From Thermaerobacter sp. FW80 (GTDB lineage: Bacteria; Bacillota; Sulfobacillia; Thermaerobacterales; Thermaerobacteraceae), in NCBI RefSeq assembly GCF_004634385.1, contig NZ_CP037895.1:2393245-2457244 (forward strand): a stretch of DNA of 64,000 nt, written 5' to 3'. Both the position numbers and the translations under genes were made by a program. Numbering within the stretch: the first letter of the stretch is position 1; the number at the start of each line of letters is the position of its first letter. Below the pieces are notes generated by a model. That model was not told where the DNA came from, did not search any database, and saw only the letters and a program-made list of their open reading frames with translations. Positions 16,792 to 25,210 of the stretch are shown one piece after another.

Positions 16792-17984
16792 GGGCGCCCC
16801 TCCCCCACGGCCACGGCCGCCCCCTCTTCGAGACCGGCGGCGTCCTGGCCGGGTTCGTCCAACCAGTCCATGACCCGCTGGGCGACGCCCGCGGCGTCCA
16901 CCAGGAAGCTGTCGTGGCCCCAGGGCGCCCGCCACACGTGCCAGGTGACGTCCTTGCCGGCCCGCCGCAGCGCGCGCACCAGCCGGCGCTGCTCCTCCAC
17001 CGGGTACAGCAGGTCCGAGGCGATGCTGAGCACGTAGACGCGTCCCCGCACGCGGGCCACGGCCTGGTCCAGCCCCCCGCGGTCGCGGCCCACGTCGTGC
17101 AGGTCCATGGCCCGGGTCAACGTCACGTAGCTGGCGGCGTCGAACCGGCGCACCAGCTTCTCCCCCTGGTAGTGCAGGTAGCTCTCGATCTGGAAGCGGA
17201 AGCGCTCCGCCTCGTTGCGGGGCGCGGTGGCGTAGAGGCCGATCCGCGCCGCCACCGGGTCGTCGTCCGGCGGCACCGCGTCGCGGCCGAAGCGGGCCGC
17301 CCACTCGTCCCGGCCCCGATAGGTGGCCATGGCGATCATCCGGGCCAGGGCCAGCCCGCGCCGGGGCGGCCGCTCGGGCGGGTAGTCGCCGCCCTGCCAC
17401 GCGGGATCGGCGAAGATCGCCTGGCGCTGCGCCTCGTTCCAGGCGATGGCGTGGGGCGACGAGGCGGGCGGTGCCGCCAGCACGGCCACGGCGTCGACCC
17501 GGTCCGGGTACGAAACCGCCCACTCCAGGGCCTGCATGCCCCCCAGCGAACCGCCGACCACCAGGGCCAGGCGATCGATGCCCAGGGCATCCAGCAGCCG
17601 GCGCTGGGCGTGGACCATGTCCCGCACCGTGACGGTCGGGAAGCGACCGCCCCAGCGCGCCTCCGGCACCTTCGGGTCCACCGGGCTGCTCGGGCCCGTC
17701 GAGCCGTAGCAGCTGCCGAGGACGTTGCTGCAGAGGACGAACCAGCGACGGGTGTCGATGGGGCGTCCGGGTCCCACGGCCGCCTCCCACCACCCCGGTC
17801 GATCCTGCGGGTCGTGGGCGGCGACGTGGGCGTCCCCGGTGAGGGCGTGACAGACGAGGATGGCGTTCTTCCGCTGGGGATCCCACCGGCCCCAGGTCTC
17901 GAAGGCCAGCTCGACCCGGGGCAGGCTGCCGCCCTGTTCCAGCGGCAGCGGACCCACCTCCAATCGGCCGCGACAGGGAATCAC
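16788..17984 (-). CDS. metX: Homoserine O-acetyltransferase (MetX family)
   Basis: 398 residues, alpha/beta-hydrolase fold. It acylates homoserine as the first committed step to methionine. The motifs are LAFETWGRWD near the N-terminus, NVLGSCYGSTGPSS, the nucleophile elbow VVGGSLGGMQALEW with the catalytic Ser, the Asp in SIASDLLYPV and the His in GHDSFLVD. I chose GTG at 17982-17984, preceded by GGGAGGGG. The longer open frame upstream runs through the riboswitch terminator and aptamer, so it cannot be coding. Acetyl versus succinyl specificity cannot be read with certainty; MetX enzymes usually use acetyl-CoA. It is followed by coupled hom. Confidence 0.92.
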   Translation of the reverse strand: MIPCRGRLEVGPLPLEQGGSLPRVELAFETWGRWDPQRKNAILVCHALTGDAHVAAHDPQDRPGWWEAAVGPGRPIDTRRWFVLCSNVLGSCYGSTGPSSPVDPKVPEARWGGRFPTVTVRDMVHAQRRLLDALGIDRLALVVGGSLGGMQALEWAVSYPDRVDAVAVLAAPPASSPHAIAWNEAQRQAIFADPAWQGGDYPPERPPRRGLALARMIAMATYRGRDEWAARFGRDAVPPDDDPVAARIGLYATAPRNEAERFRFQIESYLHYQGEKLVRRFDAASYVTLTRAMDLHDVGRDRGGLDQAVARVRGRVYVLSIASDLLYPVEEQRRLVRALRRAGKDVTWHVWRAPWGHDSFLVDAAGVAQRVMDWLDEPGQDAAGLEEGAAVAVGEGRP

Positions 17985-18027
17985 CGCGTCCCCCTCCCTC
18001 CCGCGCCCGCTCCCTGAAGGGGTTCCG

Positions 18028-18058
18028 GATAACAAATACCCCTCCCGAGAGGGAAGGG
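18028..18058 (-). terminator. Terminator of the SAM riboswitch expression platform
   Basis: On the minus strand CCCTC (18049-18053), a TCGG loop and GAGGG (18040-18044) form a short stable hairpin, followed by a T-rich run (TATTTGTT). It lies between the aptamer and the metX start, the usual place for SAM-triggered termination. Confidence 0.65.
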
Positions 18059-18077
18059 CCGAAAGGATCTCCGGCGC

Positions 18078-18200
18078 CCTCTCATCTCTCAGGACCCGTG
18101 CGGATCCTGCAGGAATTGGCACCTTACCGGCCGCCAAGGCACGGCCGGCGGTTGCCGGGCTTCATTGGGCCAGTCCCTCCGCCACTCTGGATAAGAGAGC
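18078..18200 (-). ncRNA. SAM-I (S-box) riboswitch
   Basis: Reading the minus strand from 18200, the S-box landmarks appear in order: CTCTTATCCAGAGTGGCGGA, GGGACTGGCCC, the AATGAAGCCCGGCAACC core, AAGGTGCCAATTCCTGCAG, and the closing strand GAGAGATGAGAG. The first and last elements pair to form P1. SAM binding normally stabilises the terminator form and shuts off the operon. Here it controls metX and hom. Confidence 0.95.
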
Positions 18201-18236
18201 AGACGCGCTCGGTTGTCATGACTGTTGAAAGTGATG

Positions 18237-19184
18237 CTACCACGGGCGCCCGGGCGGGTCAATCACCTGGAGCCTCCTCGGCACCCCGGGCCGATCCGGT
18301 TCGTCCGCAATGCAGCGGAGGTACCCCTCCACCGGCCCCGGCTCCACCGGTGCCGCCGCGGGATGGGGACGTCGCCGGGCCAGGAGCCGCAACACCTGCA
18401 GGCGACCCTGGCCGGCCCGGGCCGGTTCGTCCCGCCGGCCGGTCACGACGAACCGGCGGCGCAACCGCTCGAGGGCGGGATCGCCGGGGGGCAGGCAGAG
18501 CTCCCAGACCCAGCCCGCCGCCCAGGCCGCCAGTTGACTCGGCGTCCCCAGGAACCGCACGGTGCCCCGCTTCAAGACCAGCACGCGGTCGGCGACCTCC
18601 GTCAGCTCCCGCAACCCGTGCCCGCCCACGATCACGACCCGCTCCCGCGCCAGCAGGCGGAGGCGGCGAAACAGCTGCTGGCGGCCGCATTCGTCGAGGG
18701 CCACCGCCGGTTCGTCCAGGATCAGGATGTCGGGGTCGGCGAGCAGCGCCTGGGCCAGGAAGAAGCGCTGGCGCCAGCCGCGGGAGAGGGTCGCCAGCGG
18801 ACGGGAGGCGACGGAGGCCAGACCCCACTCCTCGGCCACTTCGGTGACCCGCTCGTCCACCAGGGCGTCCGGGATCCCCTTGAGCCGGGCGAGGTAGCGC
18901 AGGGCCGCCGCCACCGTCTGGCCGGGATACACGCTCAGGTCCTGGGGCTTGTACCCCATCTGCCACCGGTAGGCAGCAGGGTCGTCCGCGATCTCCCGCC
19001 CCTGCCAGCGCACGCAGCCGCGGGAGGGCGGAAGGACGCCCGCGAGGACGCGCAGCAGGGTGGTCTTGCCCGCGCCGTTGGGCCCCACCACGGCCAGGAT
19101 GCCGGGGCCTGCGCCCAGGCTGACGTTCCGCAGCACCGGCCGCCATCCGTAGCGCTTCTCCAGCCGGATCGCTTCCAGGTACAC
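18237..19184 (-). CDS. ABC transporter ATP-binding protein
   Basis: 315 residues. Walker A is GPNGAGKTT, the Q-loop region is MGYKPQDLSVYPGQTV, and Walker B is ILILDEPAVALD. The signature reads LSRGWRQR rather than LSGGQ, an unusual variant. Pattern and length fit ATPases of ABC-2 type exporters. After residue 230 an Arg/Pro-rich tail replaces any regulatory domain. The start is GTG at 19182-19184. It is the last gene of a cluster with two permeases, a second ATPase, a sigma factor and a membrane protein; the gap of 93 bases before it is the only sizeable gap in the group. It may pair with the membrane protein at 19278-20207. Two copies of the dispersed 12-mer lie within it. Confidence 0.85.
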   Translation of the reverse strand: MYLEAIRLEKRYGWRPVLRNVSLGAGPGILAVVGPNGAGKTTLLRVLAGVLPPSRGCVRWQGREIADDPAAYRWQMGYKPQDLSVYPGQTVAAALRYLARLKGIPDALVDERVTEVAEEWGLASVASRPLATLSRGWRQRFFLAQALLADPDILILDEPAVALDECGRQQLFRRLRLLARERVVIVGGHGLRELTEVADRVLVLKRGTVRFLGTPSQLAAWAAGWVWELCLPPGDPALERLRRRFVVTGRRDEPARAGQGRLQVLRLLARRRPHPAAAPVEPGPVEGYLRCIADEPDRPGVPRRLQVIDPPGRPW

Positions 19185-19277
19185 GCCACCCAGCTCCCGG
19201 GTCGGGGGCCACCAGCCCCGATGCCTTTCCGTCGGCGATGGCGATCCTTCAGCCCGGTTGGGCGGGAGTGGACACCG

Positions 19278-20207
19278 TCAGTCCCTTGGCGCGGGGGTGG
19301 TGGCAGGACGCGCCCCCGTCCGCACCCAAAGGAACGCCCAGACGACCGCCGTGACGGCCAGCAGCAGGACCTTGCCCTGCCACCAGGCGCCCGTTCCCGG
19401 CGGCGCCGCCAGGGCCCACACCAGCCCGCTCCCCGCGCCCGGCGGCGCCAGCTGCCGCCAGACCATCGCGGCCCAGAGGGTCATGGCCGCCGCCGGGCCG
19501 GTCACCCCGCCCCAGCGCAGGGACAGGACGAAGGCCACCGTGCCCAGGAACAGGAACGGGGCCAGCCAGGCCAACAGCAGGGCCGCGATGTGGACGCCAC
19601 CGGCAGCGGCCGGTCCCCCCAGGTGCAACGCCAGGGTCGCCAGCGCCAGGAGGATCGCGTCGTAGAGGGTCACCAGGACGAACCGGCCCAACGCCAAGGC
19701 CAGCGGATCCACGGGACAGGCCCGTTCCGCCTCCCCCAGGCCGGTGCCCGACCCCCGGAACGCCACCGCCACCCCGCCCACGGCCAGCAGGGGTGCCACC
19801 CAGAGGAAGAACGGCACGGACTGGCGCGCCGCGGCCACCAGCAGCAAGGTGGCCGCGAGGGCGGCCGAGCCGAGCCAGAAGGACCGCCCCAGCAACGTGA
19901 CCTGCGGGCGCAGGACGGCCAAGAGGCCCATCGCGCCGGGCATGCCCGAGCCACCGGTGGCCACCAGGCGCCGGCGGAAGCGCGGGCGGTCCCCGTGGGC
20001 CAGGACGGGGCGAAGGCTGTCCAGCAGCCGCTCCGTCATGGCCGGCGTGGGATGGGGGACCGCGTCCTGCGCCAGCCAGGCCAGCACGGTCTCCAGCTGC
20101 TCCGGGGACAACCCCCCGGGGACGTCGCCCAGCTCTGCGACGATGGCGTCCCGCAGGCGCCGGATCTGCTCGCCATCGACGGTCCGATCCCGCAGCCGGT
20201 CGCTCAT
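19278..20207 (-). CDS. Six-helix membrane protein encoded directly after an ECF sigma factor
   Basis: 309 residues. The first 90 residues are soluble and helical (SDRLRDRTVDGEQIRRLRDAI, LSPEQLETVLAWLAQ), followed by about six hydrophobic helices and a charged C-terminus. The ATG at 20205-20207 overlaps the sigma-factor stop (ATGA), so the two are translated together. That position and layout are typical for an anti-sigma factor or sensor, with the cytoplasmic N-terminus binding sigma. The zinc anti-sigma motif HxxxCxxC is absent. Alternatively it is the permease partner of the ATPase encoded next. Its residues do not decide between these. Confidence 0.65.
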   Translation of the reverse strand: MSDRLRDRTVDGEQIRRLRDAIVAELGDVPGGLSPEQLETVLAWLAQDAVPHPTPAMTERLLDSLRPVLAHGDRPRFRRRLVATGGSGMPGAMGLLAVLRPQVTLLGRSFWLGSAALAATLLLVAAARQSVPFFLWVAPLLAVGGVAVAFRGSGTGLGEAERACPVDPLALALGRFVLVTLYDAILLALATLALHLGGPAAAGGVHIAALLLAWLAPFLFLGTVAFVLSLRWGGVTGPAAAMTLWAAMVWRQLAPPGAGSGLVWALAAPPGTGAWWQGKVLLLAVTAVVWAFLWVRTGARPATTPAPRD

Positions 20208-20893
20208 CGCGGCCCGACCCCCTCGCGCCAACCGGTCCGGGAGCGCCGGCCATCTCCCGCCGCTCGGCCTCGCCCGCCCGTCTCCGACGGCCTCCGGTGG
20301 GGTCGATCGGGCCGGCCGGCCGGGGCGGCTCCCTGCAGCCGGGCGTGCAGGGCCCGCAGGCCGTAGTGCAGCCGCGACTTGACGGTGCCCACCGGCGTAC
20401 CCAGGATGTCCGCGATCTCCGGCAGCGACAGGTCATGGTAGAAGCGCAGGACGATCACGGCGCGCTGGGCGGGCGGCAGCTCTTGGAGTGCCACCCAGAC
20501 CCGCTGGCGCTGTTCCTTGCCCTCCAGGACCTCGGCGAGGGAGATGACCCGTCCCCGCGGCGCCTCGGACTCGGCCGACGGGATGCCGGTGTCGCCCCCC
20601 GCCACCTCCCGCCGGCAGGCGGCCTTTTGCCAATCGAGGATGCGCCGGGTCAGCACGCGGAAGAGCCACTGCTTCAGCGCACCGGGCTGCTGCACCGTAT
20701 GCCCCTTCTCCAGGAGCGTCACGAAGGTCTCCTGCACCAGGTCCTGGGCGGCGTGGTAGTCCCGGGTGCACCGCCAGGCGTAGGCCCAGAGCGGCCCGTG
20801 ATAGCGGCGGACCAGCGCCTCCAGCGAGCTTTGGCTCCCTTCCTGCAGTTGCCGCCAGAGCTCCCCGTCCGTGGGCTGCGCTTCTCGCGTCAC
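20204..20893 (-). CDS. ECF-type RNA polymerase sigma factor
   Basis: 229 residues. Region 2 (SLEALVRRYHGPLWAYAWRC through DLVQETFVTLLEKG) binds core polymerase and the -10, and region 4 (LPPAQRAVIVLRFYHDLSLP, then GTPVGTVKSRLHYGLRAL) carries the -35 helix-turn-helix. Regions 1 and 3 are missing, as in extracytoplasmic-function sigmas. A basic tail of about 45 residues follows region 4 and is unusual. The GTG start (20891-20893) overlaps the upstream permease stop by four bases, and its own stop overlaps the next start. It is thus embedded inside an ABC transporter operon. It probably drives this operon or related targets, but no sequence here proves the regulon. Confidence 0.88.
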   Translation of the reverse strand: MTREAQPTDGELWRQLQEGSQSSLEALVRRYHGPLWAYAWRCTRDYHAAQDLVQETFVTLLEKGHTVQQPGALKQWLFRVLTRRILDWQKAACRREVAGGDTGIPSAESEAPRGRVISLAEVLEGKEQRQRVWVALQELPPAQRAVIVLRFYHDLSLPEIADILGTPVGTVKSRLHYGLRALHARLQGAAPAGRPDRPHRRPSETGGRGRAAGDGRRSRTGWREGVGPR

Positions 20894-21609
20894 CGCAGCC
20901 AGCGCTCCTCTCTGCGGAAGCCCAGCGAGGTAAGGACCGCCACCGCCACGGCACCCCCGACCAGCCATCGGCGGTTGGCCGCGTAGTCCAGCGCCAGCGG
21001 TCCCGCACGCAGGTACAGGACGCTCAGCGGGTCGACCAGCGTGCCGCTGGAGGCCAGGTCGGCAAGCCAGAAGGCGCTGGCCGCCATGATCCCCCATAGG
21101 CTCGCCCGTCCCAGCAACGTCCCCGCCAGGCTCAGCGCGGCCAGCCACAGGGCCGGTGGCACCAGCAGCACCAGCACGTCCGACGCTTGCCAGCGAATCC
21201 CCGCCGGCGCGACCGCCGCCGGGTGGGCCGGGTGCCAAGTCGCGGCGGCCGTTGCCGCCCAGGCCCCCACCGCCACCAGCCAGACGACACCGGCCGTGAT
21301 CGTGCGCACGAGCAGCAGCCGCGTGGCGCCCCCGGGCAGCGAGAGCCGCCACGGGATGGTGCCCTCCTCCCAGTCGCGGCCGGTCACCGTCGCCGTGATG
21401 GCGGCGCCCAGCAGCGGGAGAACGAGTTCCATCCCACCCAGGACGAAAGGGGCCGTCAACGGCCCGTTGCGCTCCCGCCAGGCGAGGACCGCCGTCCAGG
21501 TGGCCCAGCTCAGGACGACGAGCACCGGCACATCCCGGTCCACGGCCACCCGCAGTTCGTAGAACCAGCGGCGGCGGTAGGGCCGCGAAGGACTTCGCGA
21601 ACCGATCAC
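20890..21609 (-). CDS. ABC-2 type permease subunit, small
   Basis: 239 residues with about six membrane helices. The layout (short N-terminus YELRVAVDRDVPVLVV, a glycine-rich turn TVTGRDWEEGTIPW after helix 2, then paired helices) is typical of ABC-2 family permeases. There GRDWEEGT-like motifs mark the coupling helix contacting the ATPase. GTG at 21607-21609 overlaps the stop of the large permease gene (GTGA). It probably forms one exporter with the large permease and the ATPase at 24011-24922. The substrate is unknown. Confidence 0.75.
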   Translation of the reverse strand: MIGSRSPSRPYRRRWFYELRVAVDRDVPVLVVLSWATWTAVLAWRERNGPLTAPFVLGGMELVLPLLGAAITATVTGRDWEEGTIPWRLSLPGGATRLLLVRTITAGVVWLVAVGAWAATAAATWHPAHPAAVAPAGIRWQASDVLVLLVPPALWLAALSLAGTLLGRASLWGIMAASAFWLADLASSGTLVDPLSVLYLRAGPLALDYAANRRWLVGGAVAVAVLTSLGFRREERWLR

Positions 21610-24014
21610 CGCCGCTCCTCCTCCCCATGGAGCCGACCGGGTGCGACGCTCCGGCTCAAGCGTTCCCGTGCCTTGGCGGTGATGGCCTCGGCCCCCGGCA
21701 ACGCCTCCACGGCCTGCAGGAAGCGCTCGATCCGGCTCTGCAACGCATTCGCCAGCGCAGGTCCCGGATCGGCCTCGGGCCCGGCGGGCTCCCGCACCGT
21801 CCGCAGGGCGGCCAGACCGGCCTCGACGAAGTGGCGATGGACCGCCCCCACGATCCGGCGCGCCGCGTCTTCGCCCACGCGGGCGGCGACCTCGTCCAGG
21901 GTGAGGAACACGGTCGCAGCCACCGGATCCACCACGTCCAGACCCTGCCGCACGCGGTCTCGCACATCGGGGAACGGCCCGGACCGCGGCGTCCCCTCCG
22001 CCGCCTCCTGCACCAAGGCCAACGCCTTGGCCCGGATGGCACGGGGGTCTCGAGCCTGGACCATGTGATACCGGACGTTGAGGAACTGGACCGTCCCCAG
22101 CTCCACCGACGTGAAGACCACCCGCGTACGGCCGCCTGGACCCGAGACCACCCGGACCGATTCCGCCAGCGGGGCGGCACCCAGCTGGCCGTCGCCTCCC
22201 CACCTAAGGGCCAAGGCTAGGGCGTCGGCCAGCCGCTGGCGGCCAGGATCGTCCGTCCCCCGATCCGCCGACGCGAACGACAACAGCTCGTGCTCCCGGA
22301 CGACCAGCACACCGGGCACCACGAAGGGCTCGGGCACCTCCACCACCACCGGCCGGGGTGTGAGATCGGGGTGCCACCGCGGGGGACCGAGCCAACGGCG
22401 ATGGTGGTCGACGCGCTGGGCGACCGCCTCCAGCAGCGGGTCCAGCGCGCGGACGTGGTACGGGTGGGCGTAACCTTGGAAGGAGCCGTGCTTCCTGCGG
22501 ACATAGGTCGCCCCGAAGATCCGCAATTCCCCTGCCCGACCTGCCAGCTGCACCTTCCGGCGCCCGCCGGGAGCCACCGCCTCCGCGACGGACGGCACGT
22601 TGCCGATCACCGTGAAGCCGGCAGGCATGGTGACCGTCACGTCCCACCGGGTGCCGTCGGGCGGAGCGGCGAGATCCGGGTAGTAGAGGTGCTCCAGGAC
22701 CGGCGGGCCGCCTGGGGTGAGCCGCCATGGGCGGTCCGGCCGGTAGTGACAGGTGTAGCGGACCCGGCCGCCGAAGGTCTCGCCCGGGGCCAGGGGAGCC
22801 GGCGGGATGAGCTCCGTTCGGCTGCCGGCCAGGGGGCGAACCGGATCCGGGGACGTGGCCCTGGGCGCCGCTCCTTCCACGACGCAGGTCGGTCCGAGGT
22901 GGACCGGGATGGACCGGAGCGGTGCCGCGCCAACATTGCGGACGAGCACGTCGGCCTGCGCCCGGTAGCGGGAGCGGTCCTCCTCCAGCTGGACCTGGAG
23001 CGTGAGGTGCTCCGCCACCACGGGGGCACGGTCCGCGGCGGGCGCTCCCTGTTGACCCCCGGCTGCCTGAGCCTGGGCGGGCTGCGGCACGTTCCGGAAG
23101 CCTGGCCCGATCACCTGTTGCCAGTCCAGATACGCGCGGCCCGCGAGGCCCGCAGCCAGGAGAAGCAGACCCGCGGCTCCGGCCAGCATCCACCGGCGGC
23201 GCGGCAAGCCGGCAGTCCCCGCCTCCCGGCGCGGGTGGTAGGTCAGGGCGGCCAGCACGAGCCCCAGCACGGCGAGATCCAACTGGACGAAGCGGCGCCA
23301 GAAGTTCAGCGGCTCGTAGGGATAGAGCCCGCTGACCGCCGACGGCTGCAGGAAGATCCCTCGCGGGGGTACGCCCGCCGGCAGGGCCGCCGCCGCGGCC
23401 GGCAGGTACGACGTCACCGGCGATGTGGGCATGGCCGTCAACGCCCACAGAACGGGCACGAGTCCATAGGTCAGCAGGGAGGACAGGGGCAAGGCGCCCA
23501 GCAGGGTACCGAGGGTGTGGAGCAGGCTGACGCCCGGCAGGAAGTGGCCCCCGTAAAAGGTGGCCAATATCGCGGCCTGCACCGGGGCGTCTCCCTGCGC
23601 CGCCTGGAAGAGCGTCGCCACCACGAAGAGCTCCAGGCCGGCCAGACCCCAGGCGAGAAGGCCACCCAGCCAACGGGCCGTCACCCACTCCGCGTTGGAG
23701 ACGGGCAGACTGTCCACCCACTCCCTATCCTGGGATCCCCGGTCACGCCCCATGGCCGCCGCGGAGGCGAAGAGGACGATGAGGCCGCCAAAGGACAGGC
23801 CGTCCCTCAGCAGTTGCCAGGACACGTCCTGGCTGGTCAGGATCGGCGGGACGGGCGCTCTCAAGGGCAACCCCCAGAGATGCATGGCGGCCAGCGCCAG
23901 CCAGAAGCCGCCGCTGCGCAACCAGAGGCAGAGCTCCTTCCCCGCCAGAGCCAGGAAGCGGCGCCAGCGTCGGCCGCCCGGATGGATCGTCGGCGCCGCT
24001 GCGGATCCCCTCAT
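21606..24014 (-). CDS. ABC-2 permease fused to a large M1-peptidase-like extracytoplasmic domain
   Basis: 802 residues. Residues 1-310 hold six to eight membrane helices, with a coupling motif MGRDRGSQDREWVDSLPV like other ABC-2 permeases. From about residue 330 a large soluble part follows. A beta-rich region (YYPDLAAPPDGTRWDVTVTM) resembles the N-terminal domain of M1 aminopeptidases, and a later stretch (VVVEVPEPFVVPGVLVVREH) resembles the segment before the M1 active site. The zinc motif HExxH was not found, so enzymatic activity is doubtful; the domain may only bind peptide or wall. Start and stop overlap the neighbours by four bases. Related permease/peptidase fusions exist in other bacteria, usually with intact zinc sites. 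Confidence 0.7.
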   Translation of the reverse strand: MRGSAAAPTIHPGGRRWRRFLALAGKELCLWLRSGGFWLALAAMHLWGLPLRAPVPPILTSQDVSWQLLRDGLSFGGLIVLFASAAAMGRDRGSQDREWVDSLPVSNAEWVTARWLGGLLAWGLAGLELFVVATLFQAAQGDAPVQAAILATFYGGHFLPGVSLLHTLGTLLGALPLSSLLTYGLVPVLWALTAMPTSPVTSYLPAAAAALPAGVPPRGIFLQPSAVSGLYPYEPLNFWRRFVQLDLAVLGLVLAALTYHPRREAGTAGLPRRRWMLAGAAGLLLLAAGLAGRAYLDWQQVIGPGFRNVPQPAQAQAAGGQQGAPAADRAPVVAEHLTLQVQLEEDRSRYRAQADVLVRNVGAAPLRSIPVHLGPTCVVEGAAPRATSPDPVRPLAGSRTELIPPAPLAPGETFGGRVRYTCHYRPDRPWRLTPGGPPVLEHLYYPDLAAPPDGTRWDVTVTMPAGFTVIGNVPSVAEAVAPGGRRKVQLAGRAGELRIFGATYVRRKHGSFQGYAHPYHVRALDPLLEAVAQRVDHHRRWLGPPRWHPDLTPRPVVVEVPEPFVVPGVLVVREHELLSFASADRGTDDPGRQRLADALALALRWGGDGQLGAAPLAESVRVVSGPGGRTRVVFTSVELGTVQFLNVRYHMVQARDPRAIRAKALALVQEAAEGTPRSGPFPDVRDRVRQGLDVVDPVAATVFLTLDEVAARVGEDAARRIVGAVHRHFVEAGLAALRTVREPAGPEADPGPALANALQSRIERFLQAVEALPGAEAITAKARERLSRSVAPGRLHGEEERR

Positions 24015-24922
24015 CCCTCACCCTCCGCCAAGACACCGGACACCAGCCCCACGTAGGCGTCCTCCAGCGTCGGTTCGGCGGGAACGCCAAGGCCGCCGGG
24101 ATTCTGTCCGGCCACCACCCGGGCGGCCACGCCTGCGCCCGCGGGCCGGACCTTGACCACCGCCATCTCGCCCGGAAGCCGCTGCAGCTCCGTCTCCGAC
24201 GCCCGGACTTCCCATACGCGGCCCCGCACCCGGGACACCAGCTCCGCGGCGGAGCCGGCAAACAGGAGCCGGCCCTCCCTCAGCACCGCCAGCCGGCTGC
24301 AGGTGGCGGCCACGTCGGCCACCACGTGGGTGGAGAACACGATGGTCCGGGTCCGGCCGAGCTCCGCCAGCAGGTCCAGGAACCGCAGGTGTTCCTCCGG
24401 ATCGAGGCCGGCCGTCGGTTCGTCCACCACGAGGAAGGGAGGGTCGGCCAGCAACGCCTGGGCGACGGCCAGGCGCCGGCGCATGCCGCCGGAATAGGTG
24501 CCGCAGAGGCGGTGGGCCGCGTCCAGCAGGTTGACCCGTTCCAGTACCTCCTGGACGCGCCGCCGCCGCACCGCAGGATCCTCGAGGCCGCGCAAGAGGG
24601 CCACGTAGTCCAGGAACTCCCGTCCCGTCAACCGGCGATAGACGGCGAACTCCTGGGGGACGTACCCCAGGAGCCGGCGTACGGCCTCCTTTCCACGGGG
24701 CAGGCGGTGACCGGCGATGGCGAGGGTGCCCTCGCTGGGATCGAGCACCGTGGCCAGGATGCGCAGCAGGGTGGTCTTCCCGGCCCCGTTGGGTCCCAGC
24801 AGGCCGAAGATCCCCGGCCCGATGGTGAGGTCCACCTTCTCCAGCGCGGTGACCCGGCCGAACCGTTTCGCCAGCCCTCTCGCCTCGACCACGACGCCTC
24901 CAGTCCCTGGCTCACCGGCCAT
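24011..24922 (-). CDS. ABC exporter ATP-binding protein
   Basis: 303 residues. Walker A GPNGAGKTT, signature YSGGMRRRLAVAQALL, and Walker B FLVVDEPTAGLD followed by a switch His in FSTHVVADV are complete. The C-terminal 80 residues (EVRASETELQRLPGEMAVVK) form the small domain common in CcmA/NatA-type drug or peptide exporters. The ATG at 24920-24922 has GAGGGAGG eight bases before it. It is the first gene of the coupled operon running to about 18237, and is divergent from the SdpI-like gene at 25211. Confidence 0.88.
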   Translation of the reverse strand: MAGEPGTGGVVVEARGLAKRFGRVTALEKVDLTIGPGIFGLLGPNGAGKTTLLRILATVLDPSEGTLAIAGHRLPRGKEAVRRLLGYVPQEFAVYRRLTGREFLDYVALLRGLEDPAVRRRRVQEVLERVNLLDAAHRLCGTYSGGMRRRLAVAQALLADPPFLVVDEPTAGLDPEEHLRFLDLLAELGRTRTIVFSTHVVADVAATCSRLAVLREGRLLFAGSAAELVSRVRGRVWEVRASETELQRLPGEMAVVKVRPAGAGVAARVVAGQNPGGLGVPAEPTLEDAYVGLVSGVLAEGEG

Positions 24923-25210
24923 GGACGCACCTCCCTCCGCCGCACCTGCCGAATCATCGGACCGTTCCAAGGACGAGACGGGGCACCCATCGGTTCAAAC
25001 GAGACAAGGGGGCAGGGCCCCGGGGGTCGGCACCGCGGTGGGAGAACGGCGCGTCCGACCGGGAATGGGGGGGACGACGCGGCGTGATCTACGATTTCGC
25101 TGTTGGATTGCCCATGTTACGTTGTCCATGGGGTTCGCTGGCTTTCACGGAACCCGTCGCACGAAGCCGGACGCTGGGTGAGGGAACCCCCATGGGAGGG
25201 GATCGGTCCC

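Noticed and set aside
17985-18137. Longer metX start inside the riboswitch region
   Set aside because: The extension overlaps the SAM aptamer and terminator, which are clear by sequence; GTG at 17982-17984 has a good ribosome-binding site.
24962-24968. GGAACGG as an ECF-sigma -35 box before the ABC operon
   Set aside because: No suitable -10 (CGTC-like) was found at 15-17 bases, so autoregulation by the encoded sigma cannot be supported from sequence alone.
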